A stretch of 64,000 nucleotides of DNA from Avena insularis (taxonomy: Eukaryota; Streptophyta; Magnoliopsida; Poales; Poaceae): positions 307,800,323 to 307,864,322 of the forward strand of contig CM042697.1 of NCBI GenBank assembly GCA_023614405.1. The letters run 5' to 3'. Each line of letters opens with the position of its first letter. Position 1 is the stretch's first letter. Positions 11,706-24,500 of this stretch are shown piece after piece. Made by a program: the position numbers and the translations under genes. The notes under the pieces are model-generated. The model was given only the letters and a program-made list of their open reading frames with translations, was not told the origin of the DNA and made no database searches.

Positions 11706-12894
11706 AGTGGAGGCTAATGAGATAGTACTATTTGCCACCCACTATCTGGCAGGAGATGCAAGATCTTGGTGGAATAGCATTCGCGCCATGAATGGAGGAC
11801 AGATGATGACTTGTGAGGAATTCAAACTCAAGTTCAGCAGAACCCATGTGCCACTGGGTTTAATCAAGAGGATGAGAGATGAATTCAGAGAATTGAAGCA
11901 AGGGAGGATGACACTAGTTGAGTACCGTGATTTTTTTTTATCATTAGCTAGGTATGCACCCGATGAGATTGACACGGAAGCCAAGAAGAAGGAGAGATTC
12001 TTGAATGGTCTGCATGATGAGATGCAGACAATGTTAGTCAATGTTCCGTTTGCTGACATTGAAGCCTTAGTGGATTCTGCCATTCAGATGGAAGGCAAGA
12101 TCAACCAAGCCAATGAGAACCGCAAGCGTCGAATGATGCATCAACCAGGAACCCACCATACCCCAAAGTATCGCCCCAACCTGTCTACAGGATTTGCCCC
12201 AAGGAACAATAGACCCCCAATGAACCGTCCAACATATCCCAACCGTGGAGGAGGAAACCCAAGGCCTGGAGGAAACCACAACAACAACCCCGACAACTCC
12301 AACAATTTCAACTGTGCACCGCCCAAGTTCAACAACAACAATGTCGCCAACAACACCAATACTGCCCCAAGGACTGGAAGCAATATTGTGCCTTTTGCAG
12401 GAAAAGACAAGTCTCAGGTGACTTGTTATGAATGTGGAACCAAGGGTCACTATTCCAATGAGTGCCCCAACAAGCTTGCAGCAGCCCCCAATGTGAATGC
12501 CCCAGCTCAGCAGCAACGCCGTGTTCAGCCTGGAAGGAGATTTGCCCCAGGGAATTCGCTCAACCGCAACGACCGTCTGTTTCTCATGAATGCTAAAGAA
12601 GCCCAAGAAGCGCCAGATGTCGTGCTAGGTATGTTTTCTATTAACTCAGTACTTGCAAGAGTGTTGTTTGATTCTGGAGCATCGCACTCATTTGTTACAG
12701 AAGAATTTGCATGCACTAGTAAGATTCAACCAACAAAATTGAAGCATGTTATGATAGTTCAAATACCTGGTTCAACCACCAAAGCTAGACAAATTTGCAA
12801 GGCCGTACCTACCAGAATCCATGGCATAGATTTTTATGCTAATCTAATAGTACTCGGAACCAAAGGTTTGGAAGTAGTACTAGGAATGGATTAA
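11706..12894 (+). pseudogene. Element B: gag and protease
   Basis: This continues the gag broken at 1097. The gag core (ATHYLAGDARSWWNSI, then FLNGLHDEMQTML) is the Ty3/Gypsy retrotransposon gag domain that builds the particle. A Pro/Asn-rich linker follows, then an intact CCHC knuckle CYECGTKGHYSNEC (from 12423) for RNA binding. The retropepsin active site DSGAS is at 12670-12684, followed by the flap/tail region up to VVLGMD. The frame ends at a premature TAA caused by a 22-bp deletion relative to element C. Family membership is clear from about 85-90% residue agreement with C by eye. Confidence 0.92.
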
Positions 12895-14112
12895 TTGACT
12901 GTGCCAAGAAAGCCATAACCATGACTAGTACAACCGGAATATCAGTAGAGCATGTATCTAAAACTTTGCCCCGTCAATTCAAGTGCAACAAGAGTCTAGC
13001 CCAACCAACCATTGACCAAGTCAGAGTAGTCTGTGAATACCTCGGCGTATTTCTAGATGTATTGCCTGGTATGCCCCCAGATCGGGATATCGAGTTTATC
13101 ACTGAACTAATCCCTGGAACCGGACCCATATCCTAGAGACCTTATAGTATGAACCCATCTGAATTAGTGGAGCTGAAAAAGCAACTAGATGCTATGCTGG
13201 AGATATGCCTGATTCAGCCAAGTGCGTCGCCATGGAGATCACCTGTCTTGTTTGTGGATAAGAAAGATGGAGGTAACCGTTTGTGTATGGATTATCGAAA
13301 GCTGAATGATGTCACCATTAAGAACAAGTACCCACTGCCGAAGATAGAAGATCTGTTTGACCAGTTGACTGTTGCCAAAGTGTTTTCTAAGATTGATCTT
13401 AGAACTGGTTATCATAAGCTCAAGATTCGCGCAGAGGATATTCCAAAGACTGCCTTTACCACCAGATATGGATTGTATGAGTACACTGTCATGTCTTTTG
13501 GATTAGCCAATGCCCCCGCTTATTTCATGAACCTCGTGAATAAGATTTTTATGGACTTCCTGGATAAGTTTGTCGTTGTGTTCATCGATGACATTCTGAT
13601 GTATTCCAAATCAGAAGAAGAACATAAGCTACACCTGAGGACCATCCTTGGAACCCTTAGGGAGCATCAGTTGTATGCTAAGTTTAGCAAATGTGAATTC
13701 TGGTTACAGGAAGTAGGATTCCATAGACATATTATGTCGGTAGCAGGAATTGTTGTTGACCCTGCAAAGGTTAAGGATGTTGAAGAATGGCAAGCCCCGA
13801 CCACTCAAACTCAAGTTCACGCATTTCTCGGATTAGCGGGATATTACCGCAAGTTCGTAGAAGGATTCTCGAGCATCGCAAGACCCATGACCCAATTGTT
13901 GAAGAAAGATAAGAAGTTTGAATGGACGAACAAATGCGAAGCAAGTTTTCAAGAGCTCAAGAAGAGATTGATTTCAGCCCCTATCTTGATTATGTCGGAT
14001 ATCACGAAACCTTTTGATGTGTATTATGACGCATCCAAGGTTGGTCTTGTATGTGTTGATGCAAGAAGGCAAAGTCATATCATATCTATCCCGACAACTG
14101 AAGCAACATGAG
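12895..14112 (+). pseudogene. Element B: reverse transcriptase and start of RNase H
   Basis: After the protease C-terminus (12921-13136, ending in an in-frame TAG) comes a Gypsy reverse transcriptase: [25 protein letters not shown], then [36 protein letters not shown], and the catalytic VVFIDDIL (FIDD 13581-13592), which is intact. The connection domain ([16 protein letters not shown]) and RNase H start (FDVYYDASK) follow. A 2-bp loss near 14050 shifts the frame, so the open frame ends at 14111. The enzyme copied element RNA into cDNA in the particle. Confidence 0.92.
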
Positions 14113-14652
14113 CAGAATTATCCTACCCATGACCTCGAACTAGCAGCCATATTTTTAGCCTTGAAGACAAGGCGGCATTACCTCATGGGTAACCGTTGTG
14201 AAATTTATTCGGATCACAAGAGCCTGAAGTATATTTTCACTCAGAAGGAGCTGAATATGAGGCAAAGGAGATGGATAGAGCTAATCAAGGACTATGATAT
14301 GGACATTCACTATCACCCCGACAAAGCCAATGTGGTAGCAGATGCCCTTAGCAGATTGACGTGTCGCTTGAACTCCATGATTCTGAAGGAGCAACCAAGT
14401 TTGCACAAGGAGTTGGAAGATTTTAGAATGGAGGTTGTAAGTGAAGGATTTTTGGATAGCATAGAACTTCAACCCACTTTGATCAGTCAGATCAAGGAGG
14501 CGCAGAAAGGAAATGCTAGTATCGACGGAATCAAACGTCGTATCGGTACAGGGAAGGTACCCGGATTCACCGAAGATGAAGAAGGAGTTTTGTGGTACAA
14601 AAGACGTATCTGTGTGCAAGCAGATTCAGAGTTGAAGCAAGCTATTTTGTAA
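14050..14652 (+). pseudogene. Element B: RNase H remainder and RNase H-integrase linker
   Basis: After the frameshift the frame reads [28 protein letters not shown], then [18 protein letters not shown] and ADALSR. These are the Gypsy RNase H landmarks, including the catalytic-type E (DLELAA) and D (YSDHKSL). The linker toward integrase follows. It ends with a TAA at 14650-14652, where element C reads through to EAHDTLYSIHPGG. Confidence 0.88.
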
Positions 14653-15925
14653 TAAGCCCATGATACTCTTTATTCTATCCACTCCGGAGGAACGAAGATG
14701 TATCAAGATTTGAAGGAACAAATTTTGGTGGCACAAGATGAAGAGATAAATCGGAAGCTACATAGCCAAGTGTGATATTTGTCAGAGAGTCAAGGCGGGA
14801 CATTAGAGACCCGCAGGACTATTGCAACCATTGCAGATTCCGGAATGGAAATGGGATTCAGTTTGGATGGATTTTATCACCGGTTTGCCTACCTCTAGTA
14901 GGGGAAATGACTCTATTTGGGTCATAGTGGATAGACTGTCCAAAGTCGCCCATTTCTTACCAGTCAAGACCACTTACCAGAGTTCGAAGCTAGCAGAGTT
15001 GTACATTGCTAGAATAGTCAGTTTACATGGAGTCCCCAAGAACATCGTGTTGGATCGAGGAACTCAGTTTACCTCGAGATTTTGGAAGAAAGTCCAAGAA
15101 GGATTAGGAACAAGACTGGATTTTAGCACAACTTATCATCCTCAAACTAATGGACAAACGGAGCGAGTAAACCAAATACTCGAAGATATGTTGAGAGCTT
15201 GTGTGCTGGAATATGGATCAAAATGGGAAGACTGTTTGCCTTTCACAGAATTTTCATACAACAACAGTTACCAAGCCAGTTTGCAAATGGCCCCATTTGA
15301 ATTCATGTATGGAAGGAAGTGTCGTACCCCTTTGAATTGGTCGAAAGTAGGAGAGAGTCAGATTTTCGGACCCGACATCCTACGAGAATAAGAAGAGAAA
15401 GTTCACAAGATCCATGAGCACCTCAAGACCGCCCAATCCATACAGAAGAGTTATCCTAACAAGAGACATCGAGACCTAGCCTTCAATATCGGAGATTTTG
15501 TGTATCTCAAGGTATCACCTTTGAAAGGAATGCAGCATTTTCAGCTCAAAGGAAAGTTAGCCCCCAGATATATTGGGCCCTTCAAGATTCTGAATCGTTG
15601 AGGAGAAGTATCGTATCAACTGGAACTGCCAGAGGAGATGTCAGCCATGCATAATGTGTTTCATATCTCGTTACTTTGCAAATGCCTAGAAGTCCCAGAG
15701 AAGACCGAAGTTTTCAAGAATATTGACCACTGAACCATAGAGATCAATGATGACCCGACCTATCCCGAAGTACCCATTCGTATTTTAGAGGAAGCCTTCA
15801 GAACCACCAGGACCCGGAGTATCATGTTTCTCAAGATCTAGTGGAGTAACCACACTGAAGAAGAAGCTACCTGGGAGCGAGAAGACTACATTACGACGGA
15901 TTTTCCAATTCTCTTTAAATACTAG
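14653..15925 (+). pseudogene. Element B: integrase and chromodomain, broken
   Basis: 14653-14820 holds the His/Cys zinc-binding region, garbled by a one-base insertion (GAACAAATTTTGG versus GAACAATTTTGG in C) and stops. The catalytic core is open at 14822-15391, with D (14870-14872), D (15053-15055) and E (15161-15163) in MDF, LDRGTQF and QTERVN. Stops follow at 15389-15391 and further on. The tail carries the GPF module (RYIGPFKILN) and a C-terminal chromodomain-like segment (IKI.WSNHTEEEATWERED) up to a final TAG at 15923-15925. Chromodomains of this lineage tether integration to heterochromatin. Confidence 0.9.
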
Positions 15926-15962
15926 TTTTCTTTTTCTCAAATCTCGGGACGCGATTGTTTTT

Positions 15963-15976
15963 AAGGAGGGAAGGTT
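15963..15976 (+). other. Polypurine tract of element B
   Basis: AAGGAGGGAAGG directly precedes the 3' LTR, the plus-strand primer position. It is identical to the tract of C at 57721-57732. Confidence 0.85.
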
Positions 15977-17210
15977 TGTAACACCCCAAAAATATTAATC
16001 AAGGTTATCAAGTTCTAATCACCCAAATTTAGGGCTAACAAAAACTTTTGTTATTAAAATTAATATGAATGCATGTGTGTGTGAGGAATGCATGAATTCT
16101 TCAATGGGCTTGTTTGATTGTTATGAATGGAAAGGATTTTTGTAAAGATGAAAAAACATCATCTAAATAATTTCCAAGCAGAATCAAATCAATAAAATTC
16201 AAAAACCAACAAAATAAGCAAATGGTCATTTTTGCCAATCTTGTTCACTAGACCACTTTGAGTGTTTCTAGTACAAGATTTCTAACAGAAACAAATCCAA
16301 ATATTTTCACCCCTTGATAGACCAAGTAAAAGTGAACCCAAGCTCACCTTGCAAACCCCCAGAAACATTTGGCAACCCTATTCAAATCACATTTAAAAAT
16401 TGAATCTAGTTCATATGGTAAGATCACCATTTCTCAAAACCCTACCAAACCAGTTCACCTTGACAAATCCAATCAACCAGATACTCCCTAGTATGTGCCC
16501 AGTACACCCACCAAAATTCATCCAAAAATTCAAATATGAATCTCTTGCGCCATTTCATCAAACACCTTCTGAGCACAAATCAAACAAAACAACAAACACT
16601 ATTGTGAGCAGTGTTTGTGCCAAACTTGTTCCCTCTCTAGCTCTCACCACACTCCTAGTAGGTCATTAACCTTGCCTAAGCAGCTCTAGCCCACTGTGTA
16701 CTCGACCATGCCATCAATGGCCACCTTGGTCGAGCACACTTGCCATCCCCACCATCGACAGCAAGCTACAAGCGTAGCCAGCCTCGCCAACCTTGTCTAC
16801 CATGCCGCCCGTGCCTCACTGCCCCCTATAGACCAGCCCTAGCTAGAAGACAGAGAGGGGAACCGCCGGAAACACCGTTCTCGCACCGCTGTCGACCATG
16901 TCGATGCGCACCGTAGTGGACGCACCGTTCCCACTCAACCCGACCACCTTGAGCCTTGGCCTCCCGTCTACACGATCACCACCGTCCCAGGAGACCACCA
17001 GACATGCTCATTTCATCGACATTGCCCGTCGGTACCGCTCAGAGCATCGCACGTTCCCGACCGAACCGCACCGCCCCACGCCTCGCCTTTAAGCTAGCAA
17101 CGACCACCAGGAGACCACGCACCATCCCCTAGTCTCAGCCATGTCGTTAGCTCGCTGTGGCACCAGCTCCGATGAGCTCTCCCCACGCCGTGATGCCCCT
17201 CTCGCTCGCC

Positions 17211-17218
17211 TATAAAAG
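17211..17218 (+). promoter_or_regulatory. TATA box of B's 3' LTR
   Basis: TATAAAAG within a GC-rich block, followed by GAGGCCTCCCCCGCTCG, aligned with the boxes in LTRs A and C. A donor-like GTGAGC follows at 17443. Confidence 0.7.
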
Positions 17219-18819
17219 GAGGCCTCCCCCGCTCGTTTTCTTCACACCATTCCACTCCCCACCTCTCACTGATCCTCCCCACTTATTCCCGGTGCAAGGC
17301 GAGCTCTCCCTCGCTGGAATTTTGCCAGAGCCTGCTGCTGCTGGAGGAGAAGGGCGCCGTCGATTGGAGCCACCCTAGGACGAGCCGCCAGTACCAGGAG
17401 AACCGCCGGCATTAACTTTTTTATTCGTCCCTTTGAGCCCCGGTGAGCCGCCCCAGACCCCCACTGGCCATGCTAGGGTTTGAGCCCATCATGTTCTATT
17501 CAGACGAGCACGATGGCCGTGAGCCGTTGATCCTTGTCTAATCCTACAGTCGTAATCGCCCCGTACCCCTTCGCACCCCCTGTCTCACTGACGTGTGGGG
17601 ACACCACTTAACCAGCCCGTGCGCGTGCTGTGCGTAGTGGGCCGGCCTAGTTAGAATTCCCGCGCGACCCAGTTAGTTCAAATTAGAATTTTTCAATTTA
17701 GTTCAAACCTAGTTCTGTCTGTTAATTCAAAAACCTAGTTCTGTCTGTTAATTTAGTTGGAGAATATTAAATCTTAAGTAGGTTTTCAATGAGTAGAAAT
17801 TACTTTTCTAAAATAAAATAAATAAGACTAAGTCTTTAATTCTTGTGATGATTGTGATGATGCTAGATCATCTAGTTTAAACCCTTGTGTGCCAAATGGA
17901 AGTAGTTAAGTATTGTTTGGTGATTGTGTACTTTGTATTTATTTATAGACGCTATTACCGACCAAGGATACGAAGAGGAAGGAGACTACTACGAAGAGGA
18001 AGCCGAGGAGAACTTCAACCACTGCACTGCACAAGGCAAGCTACTATCGTAGCAAGCTAAGCTAAAACCATGCAAGCTAATACTTGCAAGCCCCACAATA
18101 CCAATGAACCTATGCAATGTATTAGGCATCTTTGATTAGACAATCTTGATTATCCTAAATCCCAGTTTTAATTGCAAGCTTGATTCTTTTATTTCTTTAT
18201 CAAAGCTCCTTAGTTATGTTTACTTAGTGACTTGTGAAGTTTTGGAAAGATTTTAGAGGTGGCATAAAGAGCATAAAACTTGTCCTAAGTAAGGTAGAAT
18301 TAGATGTGATCCTGAGGCATGAGATTATAGTTAGATAAGTCACACTTGATTATCACCCCTCATTAGTGTTTACCCCCAACTTTAGTGGCTAGTGCTAAGC
18401 ATAAAACTTGATCACTTTAGATGGGAATACTTGGTGAAAATGGTTATGAAAACCTTAGAATGATGAGTCATTCTACTGATGGTCACCGCAGTATGTATCG
18501 AATGTTGTGGTGAAAGTGTACCACCTTTGCAGAGTGTCAAACTATTCGAATAGCCGCGTCCGCGGTTATGGACAGTTGGAGTGGCCATACTGTTCCGTCG
18601 TCAGATGTTTTAAAAATGATTTGTGAAGTGAATTATGACTTTGAGTTGACCATAACAGGGTTGTGAAAGCGAAACTTAAGTTCCCACTTAGGTGTTATAA
18701 AACCTTAAACTAGTTTTCTTTGCTTCTAAACTTAGTTAGAGATAAACCTGGCTTTTTGCAAAACAACCTAGAGCTTAGGATTCCTACTTGAACCACTTTA
18801 CATGTTAGTGATAGTTTGC

Positions 18820-18838
18820 GAGTACTTAAAGAGTACTC
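18820..18838 (+). promoter_or_regulatory. LTR inverted repeat (dyad 3) in B's LTR
   Basis: GAGTAC-TTAAAGA-GTACTC, a perfect 6-bp stem, 340 bp from the LTR end. Dyad 1 in this copy has decayed by one base (CTTTGCAGAG at about 18525). Confidence 0.7.
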
Positions 18839-19178
18839 ATGGCTTTGTCCCTGGCTATTCTTGTGGCCAGACTATGAGGAGGACTATCAGGATGATCGAC
18901 AGTAGGAAGTCTACGACAACTAGGATCATCTCCCATCGTCAGCATTGCCTGTGACCATGAAGATGGAGCTTCGCCCATGCTACCATTATTATATTATTTC
19001 GCTGCGTTGATTATACTAAGACTGGATCATGAGATCCTTTATTTGTAAGACCTTTACTATGGTTTGTAATGGATGATGGACAATGGTACCAATCTGTTAT
19101 GTCTCGCAAAAATGGTAATCCTGGGATTGCGATGTATGGCATAACAGGCATCTGGGATTAAAAATCCGGGTGTTGACA

Positions 19179-20848
19179 AAATGTAGATTATTCTTAAAAA
19201 GATCCTTATCAAATATAAAATCTTCAAGAATAATTTGTGACTAAATAAAATCTTTTACCTTACTTCAATCACAAATTTACAAAAATACCAAAACACTATA
19301 GTGAATTCATAAGTAGTTAAGTAATATTATTCCTTGGATACAAATCATAACCACACCTTTATAAGGAGATAAAAGCTTCTATTCCATTATAAAATTAAGA
19401 AACCACTACTCAAATAGAAGTAATGCCATTCTTAAGTAACTTTAAGGAAACAATATAAAGTGAACAAGATACAAATATCATAAGCATTACACCCTAAGTC
19501 CATCTATGTTCTTAAAGTTAACTTTAGTTTACAAGACTTCAAATAAAATTCTAAAGACTTTATTATATGTTTTATAGTTAACTTTGGTCTATTTTAATTA
19601 AGACATAAAGCATCTCAAATCCAAACTATTCAAGCAAGCGTAAACAACATCAATCACATTCTATCAATCATATTCTAAAAGCTATCAAGATTGTTTAAAC
19701 CATAGTAAAGAAACCTTTTCTTCAAATGTTATTCTTTTTGCCACTTCAAACAACAAATCTTATAATAATATCCCCAACTTTTAACAACTAAACTCAAGGA
19801 CTTTCATCATAGTCAACAGATGACAATCAATCATAATCACATTGCCTTAAACTTTACTTGTATATTTAAGAATTGTTAACACCTAAGTTCCTTATAATTG
19901 CCATTACTTGTGAAGTAAAATTTGAAGATAAACAATTCTTATATAAGCAGTCTTTGAATATCATTCCACAATTGTGTATCTTATTGTTGTATGATATTAT
20001 AAATACATGTTGTTTCACACACACTCACAAGCCTTAATAAGAAGCACAAGTGCGGAACTAATCTAAAAGAACAACACATTCTAAATAAACCATTTCCAAT
20101 TTCCAAACCCTAGATCAATGCTTATTCCCGGGATTCGAGTTTATCAAATTGCATTACATTACTTATGCATAATAGCATCTTACTTCTTTAAACATTAGTA
20201 CTTACCAGACCAATGATGCTGATTTCAGATATTGGATCTTATATTGTCTTGAAGACCGTGAGTGCACAATCTTGCAATCACAAAAGGCAAATTCACACTT
20301 GCTCATGTCCTTTGATTATTTTCAGTAAAGTATTTTGCAAGTCCAGTGTTGTCATCGATTTCATTTCAAAAGGGTGAGAAAACACTATTTTCATAATAAT
20401 ATGATTATAGGTTATGTACCATGAGGTAATAACCTACTATGAAAGTTCCGGTAGTAAAGGAACATATTATCTAGGACTTAACAAACAATGTCTCTAGTGA
20501 TTCTTGCGCCATATATCACGCGTTAACCATGATATTTGGAATGGGACGGAGAAGTCAGCTGTATCTTCTTCCTCTCGCATGTAGCCAGATGTGCAGGTCG
20601 TGGCTGTTATCCTCCTAGCGTGCATTAATTGGTAATTCGTAGAGGATATGCAGCATATGGGTGGGAACCCTAAATGTCCCACAATAGTTCTGGCATCTGA
20701 CGTTCTGTACTAACCATTGCCGTAATTCAATGGGTGGGCATGGCGTACACCAAGGAGACATGCGGGGTCATGAAGGGGGCAGTGATTGGCTTGGATCATC
20801 TACTGGGCCCCACACCATAGGAAGTTTGGACAGGAAAGATCGCCTGGT
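19179..20848 (+). mobile_element. LTR D2, left part (D-family LTR remnant)
   Basis: From AATGTAGATTATT onward the sequence runs parallel to LTR D from about 8539 to 10215, including CTTGAAGACCGTGAGTGC and CAATGTCTCTAGTGATTC. It is interrupted at 20848 by solo LTR E and resumes at 34571. It abuts the end of B's 3' LTR, which suggests B inserted into this D-family LTR; the left half would then lie outside the window. No coding capacity is seen. Confidence 0.8.
20844..20848. repeat. Target-site duplication of solo LTR E
   Basis: CTGGT, repeated exactly at 34571-34575. Confidence 0.9.
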
Positions 20849-21132
20849 TGTAGTGACCTCGGATCAAGTAAGATCCTAAGTCCCTGTGATTAACATGCTA
20901 GTCCCTGGATCAATAGCTAGCACTCACAGTCGATGAAATATCATGTAAAACACAAGTCTTTATTACATGAATCGAATAATCCAGAGTTTACATTATTACA
21001 ACAAAAGCGAAAAATATACAACATGAGTCCCATCAATGCCACAGGCAGGTTGAGTGAAGACCCGCGATCCTAGCACACCTTTCAACGATCTCCGAAATTC
21101 TGCACATGAAACGTGCAGCCAACAAGTTGGGT

Positions 21133-21151
21133 CAATACTTTGAATGTATTG
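21133..21151 (-). promoter_or_regulatory. LTR inverted repeat (dyad 3) in LTR E
   Basis: On the minus strand CAATAC-ATTCAAA-GTATTG, a perfect 6-bp stem with the same 7-nt loop as in element F's LTRs. It lies about 284 bp from the LTR end. Confidence 0.7.
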
Positions 21152-21519
21152 GCAAATTACACCAAGGAAAGAAAAGACTACCTCTACATGCAAGGCTAGT
21201 TTAGGCTGTAGAGTTCATTTGCTCAAAGCTAGTTTTCTTATGTAGAGAGAAGAAGAGAAGATTTTCCCTACTTGCAAACATTTCCTTAAATAAAATAGGG
21301 TCGAATGGCGCACAAGGATATTACTCACCAAGTGTCCAAACAACCAAACACTTGGATATTACTCACCAAGTGACACTTGGATATTACGCACCAAGTTCCC
21401 AAAATCCCACCCATTGGCGATATTACTCACGCCATGGGGTTTTAAAAACTTTGTTTAGAAAAGAGAGAGGAAGATCCTTCAGAGGCTCCATCCTTCAGAT
21501 GCTCAATGTTGTTCTGTTT

Positions 21520-21580
21520 CCGTGAACACGGCTGATCGATCAGATTGCAATACTCTCGAGAGTTTGTGCACTTTACCCAC
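21520..21580 (-). promoter_or_regulatory. LTR dyads 1 and 2 in LTR E
   Basis: On the minus strand GGGTAAAGTGCACAA precedes dyad 1, ACTCTCGAGAGT (21552-21563), a perfect 12-bp palindrome whose centre is CG rather than GC. Dyad 2, CCGTGTTCACGG (21520-21531), follows and is also symmetric around a 2-base centre. Confidence 0.7.
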
Positions 21581-24500
21581 AATCCACGATCAAATCCTTT
21601 TACAGACAAGACCATGGCGAGGCTTTCCCTTAGTAGCCCCTCTACATTCTGGATCCAACCGTGCCAAGAACCTCCAAATGTTGGTACCCAGGTGAGGTTT
21701 CCCACTAAGTACTAGGCCAAGACAGAGCCCATATGTATTGTGGTTGCAGACCGAAGCTTCAATTCAAACATGGCGAACTTCTTTGATCCTCGGGCGAGTC
21801 CTCCACCAAAATCTCACTCGTTGTCCCGACAACCATTCCGCCCAGAAGAAAACTTAGTTTTATTTTGAAGTGGATTTGAGAAGAAAAGTTTGCTAAAGAG
21901 AGCCTTTATACTTAGAAAAATTCAATGTCTTTCGAACACCCCAACGGTACTTTTCATATATATAGCATAGCAAGCAATACTTAGCAAATGTCACATCCCA
22001 AGATTTTCCAAATCTTGTTATGTGAAAAATAAATGAATAAAATAAAACTTTGTTGATTTTCAGGGTGAAAAGAAACTTTTTGATTCCAATTGGAAACCTT
22101 CAAACCTTTTTTTGATCAAACAAATCCTAAAGGGATTTTAAAAAAATAAACAATTAATAAATAAAATATTAAATATGTGAAATTACTATTTTTGTATCTT
22201 TTAATAAAAGGATTTGGTTTTCAAATGAAAAGGTAGAAATATAAATAAGGACTATTTTTATAGAGCCAAATTAAATCTTGGCCAAGCTTTTGAAATAAAA
22301 TATTTCTATTTGATAAAAGGAGTAAAGGTTTATTTAAATAAAATAATAAGGATTTTATATCCAATTTTATTTAAGTAAAGGCTTTTCCATTTTAAATTAA
22401 ACACTAAAACTTATTAAATTATTTTAAATAAGTTTTCCAAGTGTTTTATGTTTTCAAATAAAACCTACTGAAGTGTTTTGGTTTTATTTTAGATTTCAAA
22501 TGGAGTTTTAATAATCAAATCCTATTTGAATTAATAACTAAGGACTATTTTATTTAATTAATAATTGGATCTTAAAAAGAATAAAAATATTATTTTGTTT
22601 TGGACTTAGATTTATGTTGTTAAACAGAACTAAAATCAATGCAAAGTTTGGCAAAGATTTGAAATCATTTGGGTGTTTGATTTGTTGTTTGAAATTCAAA
22701 ACAGGAAAATCAAATAGAAAAGGAAAAAAGATTCAGTACAAAAAAAAGAGAATCAGACCTGACCCAACCCAATAGGCCCAGCAGCCCACCAGTCCAGCCC
22801 AACTAAACCCCCACGAGCGAATCGTTTTCCACTCATTTTCGCACCTGCAGTGGCCCCTCTTTCCTCTCTCTCCTCATCGACAGTGTGCCCCACGCCAGCG
22901 TGTCGTCGTCTTCAACCCGCGGCAATTCCTCCCTGCCGTTGCAGCTGAATAACTCCGGCGTTGATTCGCGTTGATAGCGGCTTTAACTCCCCCGGTGACC
23001 ACGCGTGCATAAACGCCTCCCTCCCCTCTCTCTTTTCCCCCAGAAATCTCCTCCTCTCTGCCTCTAGGCTGCCCCAATTCGCCCCCACACCGCCACTGCT
23101 CCGACGAGCTTCTCCAGTGAATTCCGGCGCCGTCCAGCCTCGCCTCACCTTCCCGAGCACGCGAGCTTGCTCCTCAGACCAGCGCGCACCTGCCAGTGCC
23201 TCCCGTTCGCCCACGCTCGCCCCAGAGCCTCGGCTTCGACAACATCTGAGCGCCACCGCCGTTTGCTGACACTCCGGCGAAGTATCTCCGTAAGCAACGT
23301 CCGCCCCTATCCTTCCTGATGATACTCCCGCACTCGCCACACTCTCCCGAGTCTAACCGTGTCCTTGTTTTTCCTCGGGGTGAACCGCAGCATCGCCCTC
23401 GACGACCTCCAGAGCCACCTGACGCCACCACCTACTCCGGCGAGGAATCCCCGTCGCGTCTGAGCGCCCCTTGCCAAGCCGACCACGCGTTGAGCATCAC
23501 CTCGACCTCGTGAGCACGGTGAGCACCTCCACTTCTCTCCTTGCTTCCTAGAATCGCCGCGACACCACCGTCGTCGCGCCGCCGCCGCCGCGCGCCACCG
23601 TCGTCGCGCCGTCAGTTCTTGGCAAGGTGATAGGAGCCGTCCGATCCAGATCGTAGAGACGCGATAGAGTCACTTAACGACGAAGGGGTACGCAACCTGT
23701 GCCGCTCAATCTAACTTGATCCAACACACCAGAGAGCGTGATCCGAGCGAAGCGGTATCAGCGAATTAAAACACGCCACGTGTATCTGTCGATTTGAATT
23801 AAAACAGATTTGATCTATTAGTTGTTCCATTTTGTAAATTCCATAACTTTAGATCTACACGTCCAAATTTTGCAAATTTTATATAAATGGATTCAGAAAA
23901 ACAAGCCCTAGCCAACCATGCACTTTGTTTAGTAAAAAGCTTCTGGTAAAATGGTTGTTTTTGCAGAAACTTGTGTAGGCTTGTTATGAATAAAAATCGT
24001 TCTAATTATGTTTTTGAGATGAAATCTTTGCAAAATGGTTTGTTGTGAACCTACTGACCCTAGGAACCAATTTATGGATTTAAAAATGTATTTTGTGAAG
24101 TTTAGGAGTAAATACTTGAATTAACTTATTTCTAGTCAAATAAAAATATTGATTTTGATATGGAAATGATTTTTGAGCAAAATCTTTGGAAAATGTTTTG
24201 ATTCAAACCTACTGGCCCTAAACACCAAGTTTTGAGAATTAACAACTTATTTGGTGAGCAATATAAAATTATTGCCTTACCAAAAGCATTTTCACCACAT
24301 GAAATAATGATTTGATTTAAAAAAATGGTTTATAGATAAAACCCTTTTTGCAAATGGTTTGCCACCTTAGAAAATGACCACTTTGGACCTTATAATGTTT
24401 AGAGCCTAGTAGAAACCACCTTTGCAAATAAAACTAACTTTTGCATGCTTGCATGCATGGCTTAGTTTCTATTATTTTATGTGTGCTGAATTGTTTGAAT

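Larger units (their letters stand above)
15977..19178 (+). mobile_element. Element B: 3' LTR (3.2 kb, internally deleted)
   Basis: It starts TGTAACACCCCAAAAATA and ends GGGTGTTGACA. It is about 800 bp shorter than C's LTR. Losses include a block around 17740 and the segment that should lie between CATTCTACTGA and GTATCGAATG (about 400 bp in C). At the second loss it carries GGTCACCGCAGTATG, the same bases found at the right border of LTR D inside LTR A. The exon-like segment (17949-18035), dyad 2 (CCGCGTCCGCGG, 18554-18565) and inverted repeat (18820-18838) are kept. B's 5' LTR is not in the window. Confidence 0.92.

Noticed and set aside
11742..12716. Minus-strand ORFs opposite B's gag (up to 179 residues)
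   Set aside because: They are antisense shadows with no domain; the sense frame is clearly gag-protease.
22912..23513. Long GC-rich ORFs on both strands, repeated at 28701-29571
   Set aside because: They fall in the promoter block of the F LTRs, are open on several frames of both strands because of GC content, and have no domain or codon periodicity I can see.
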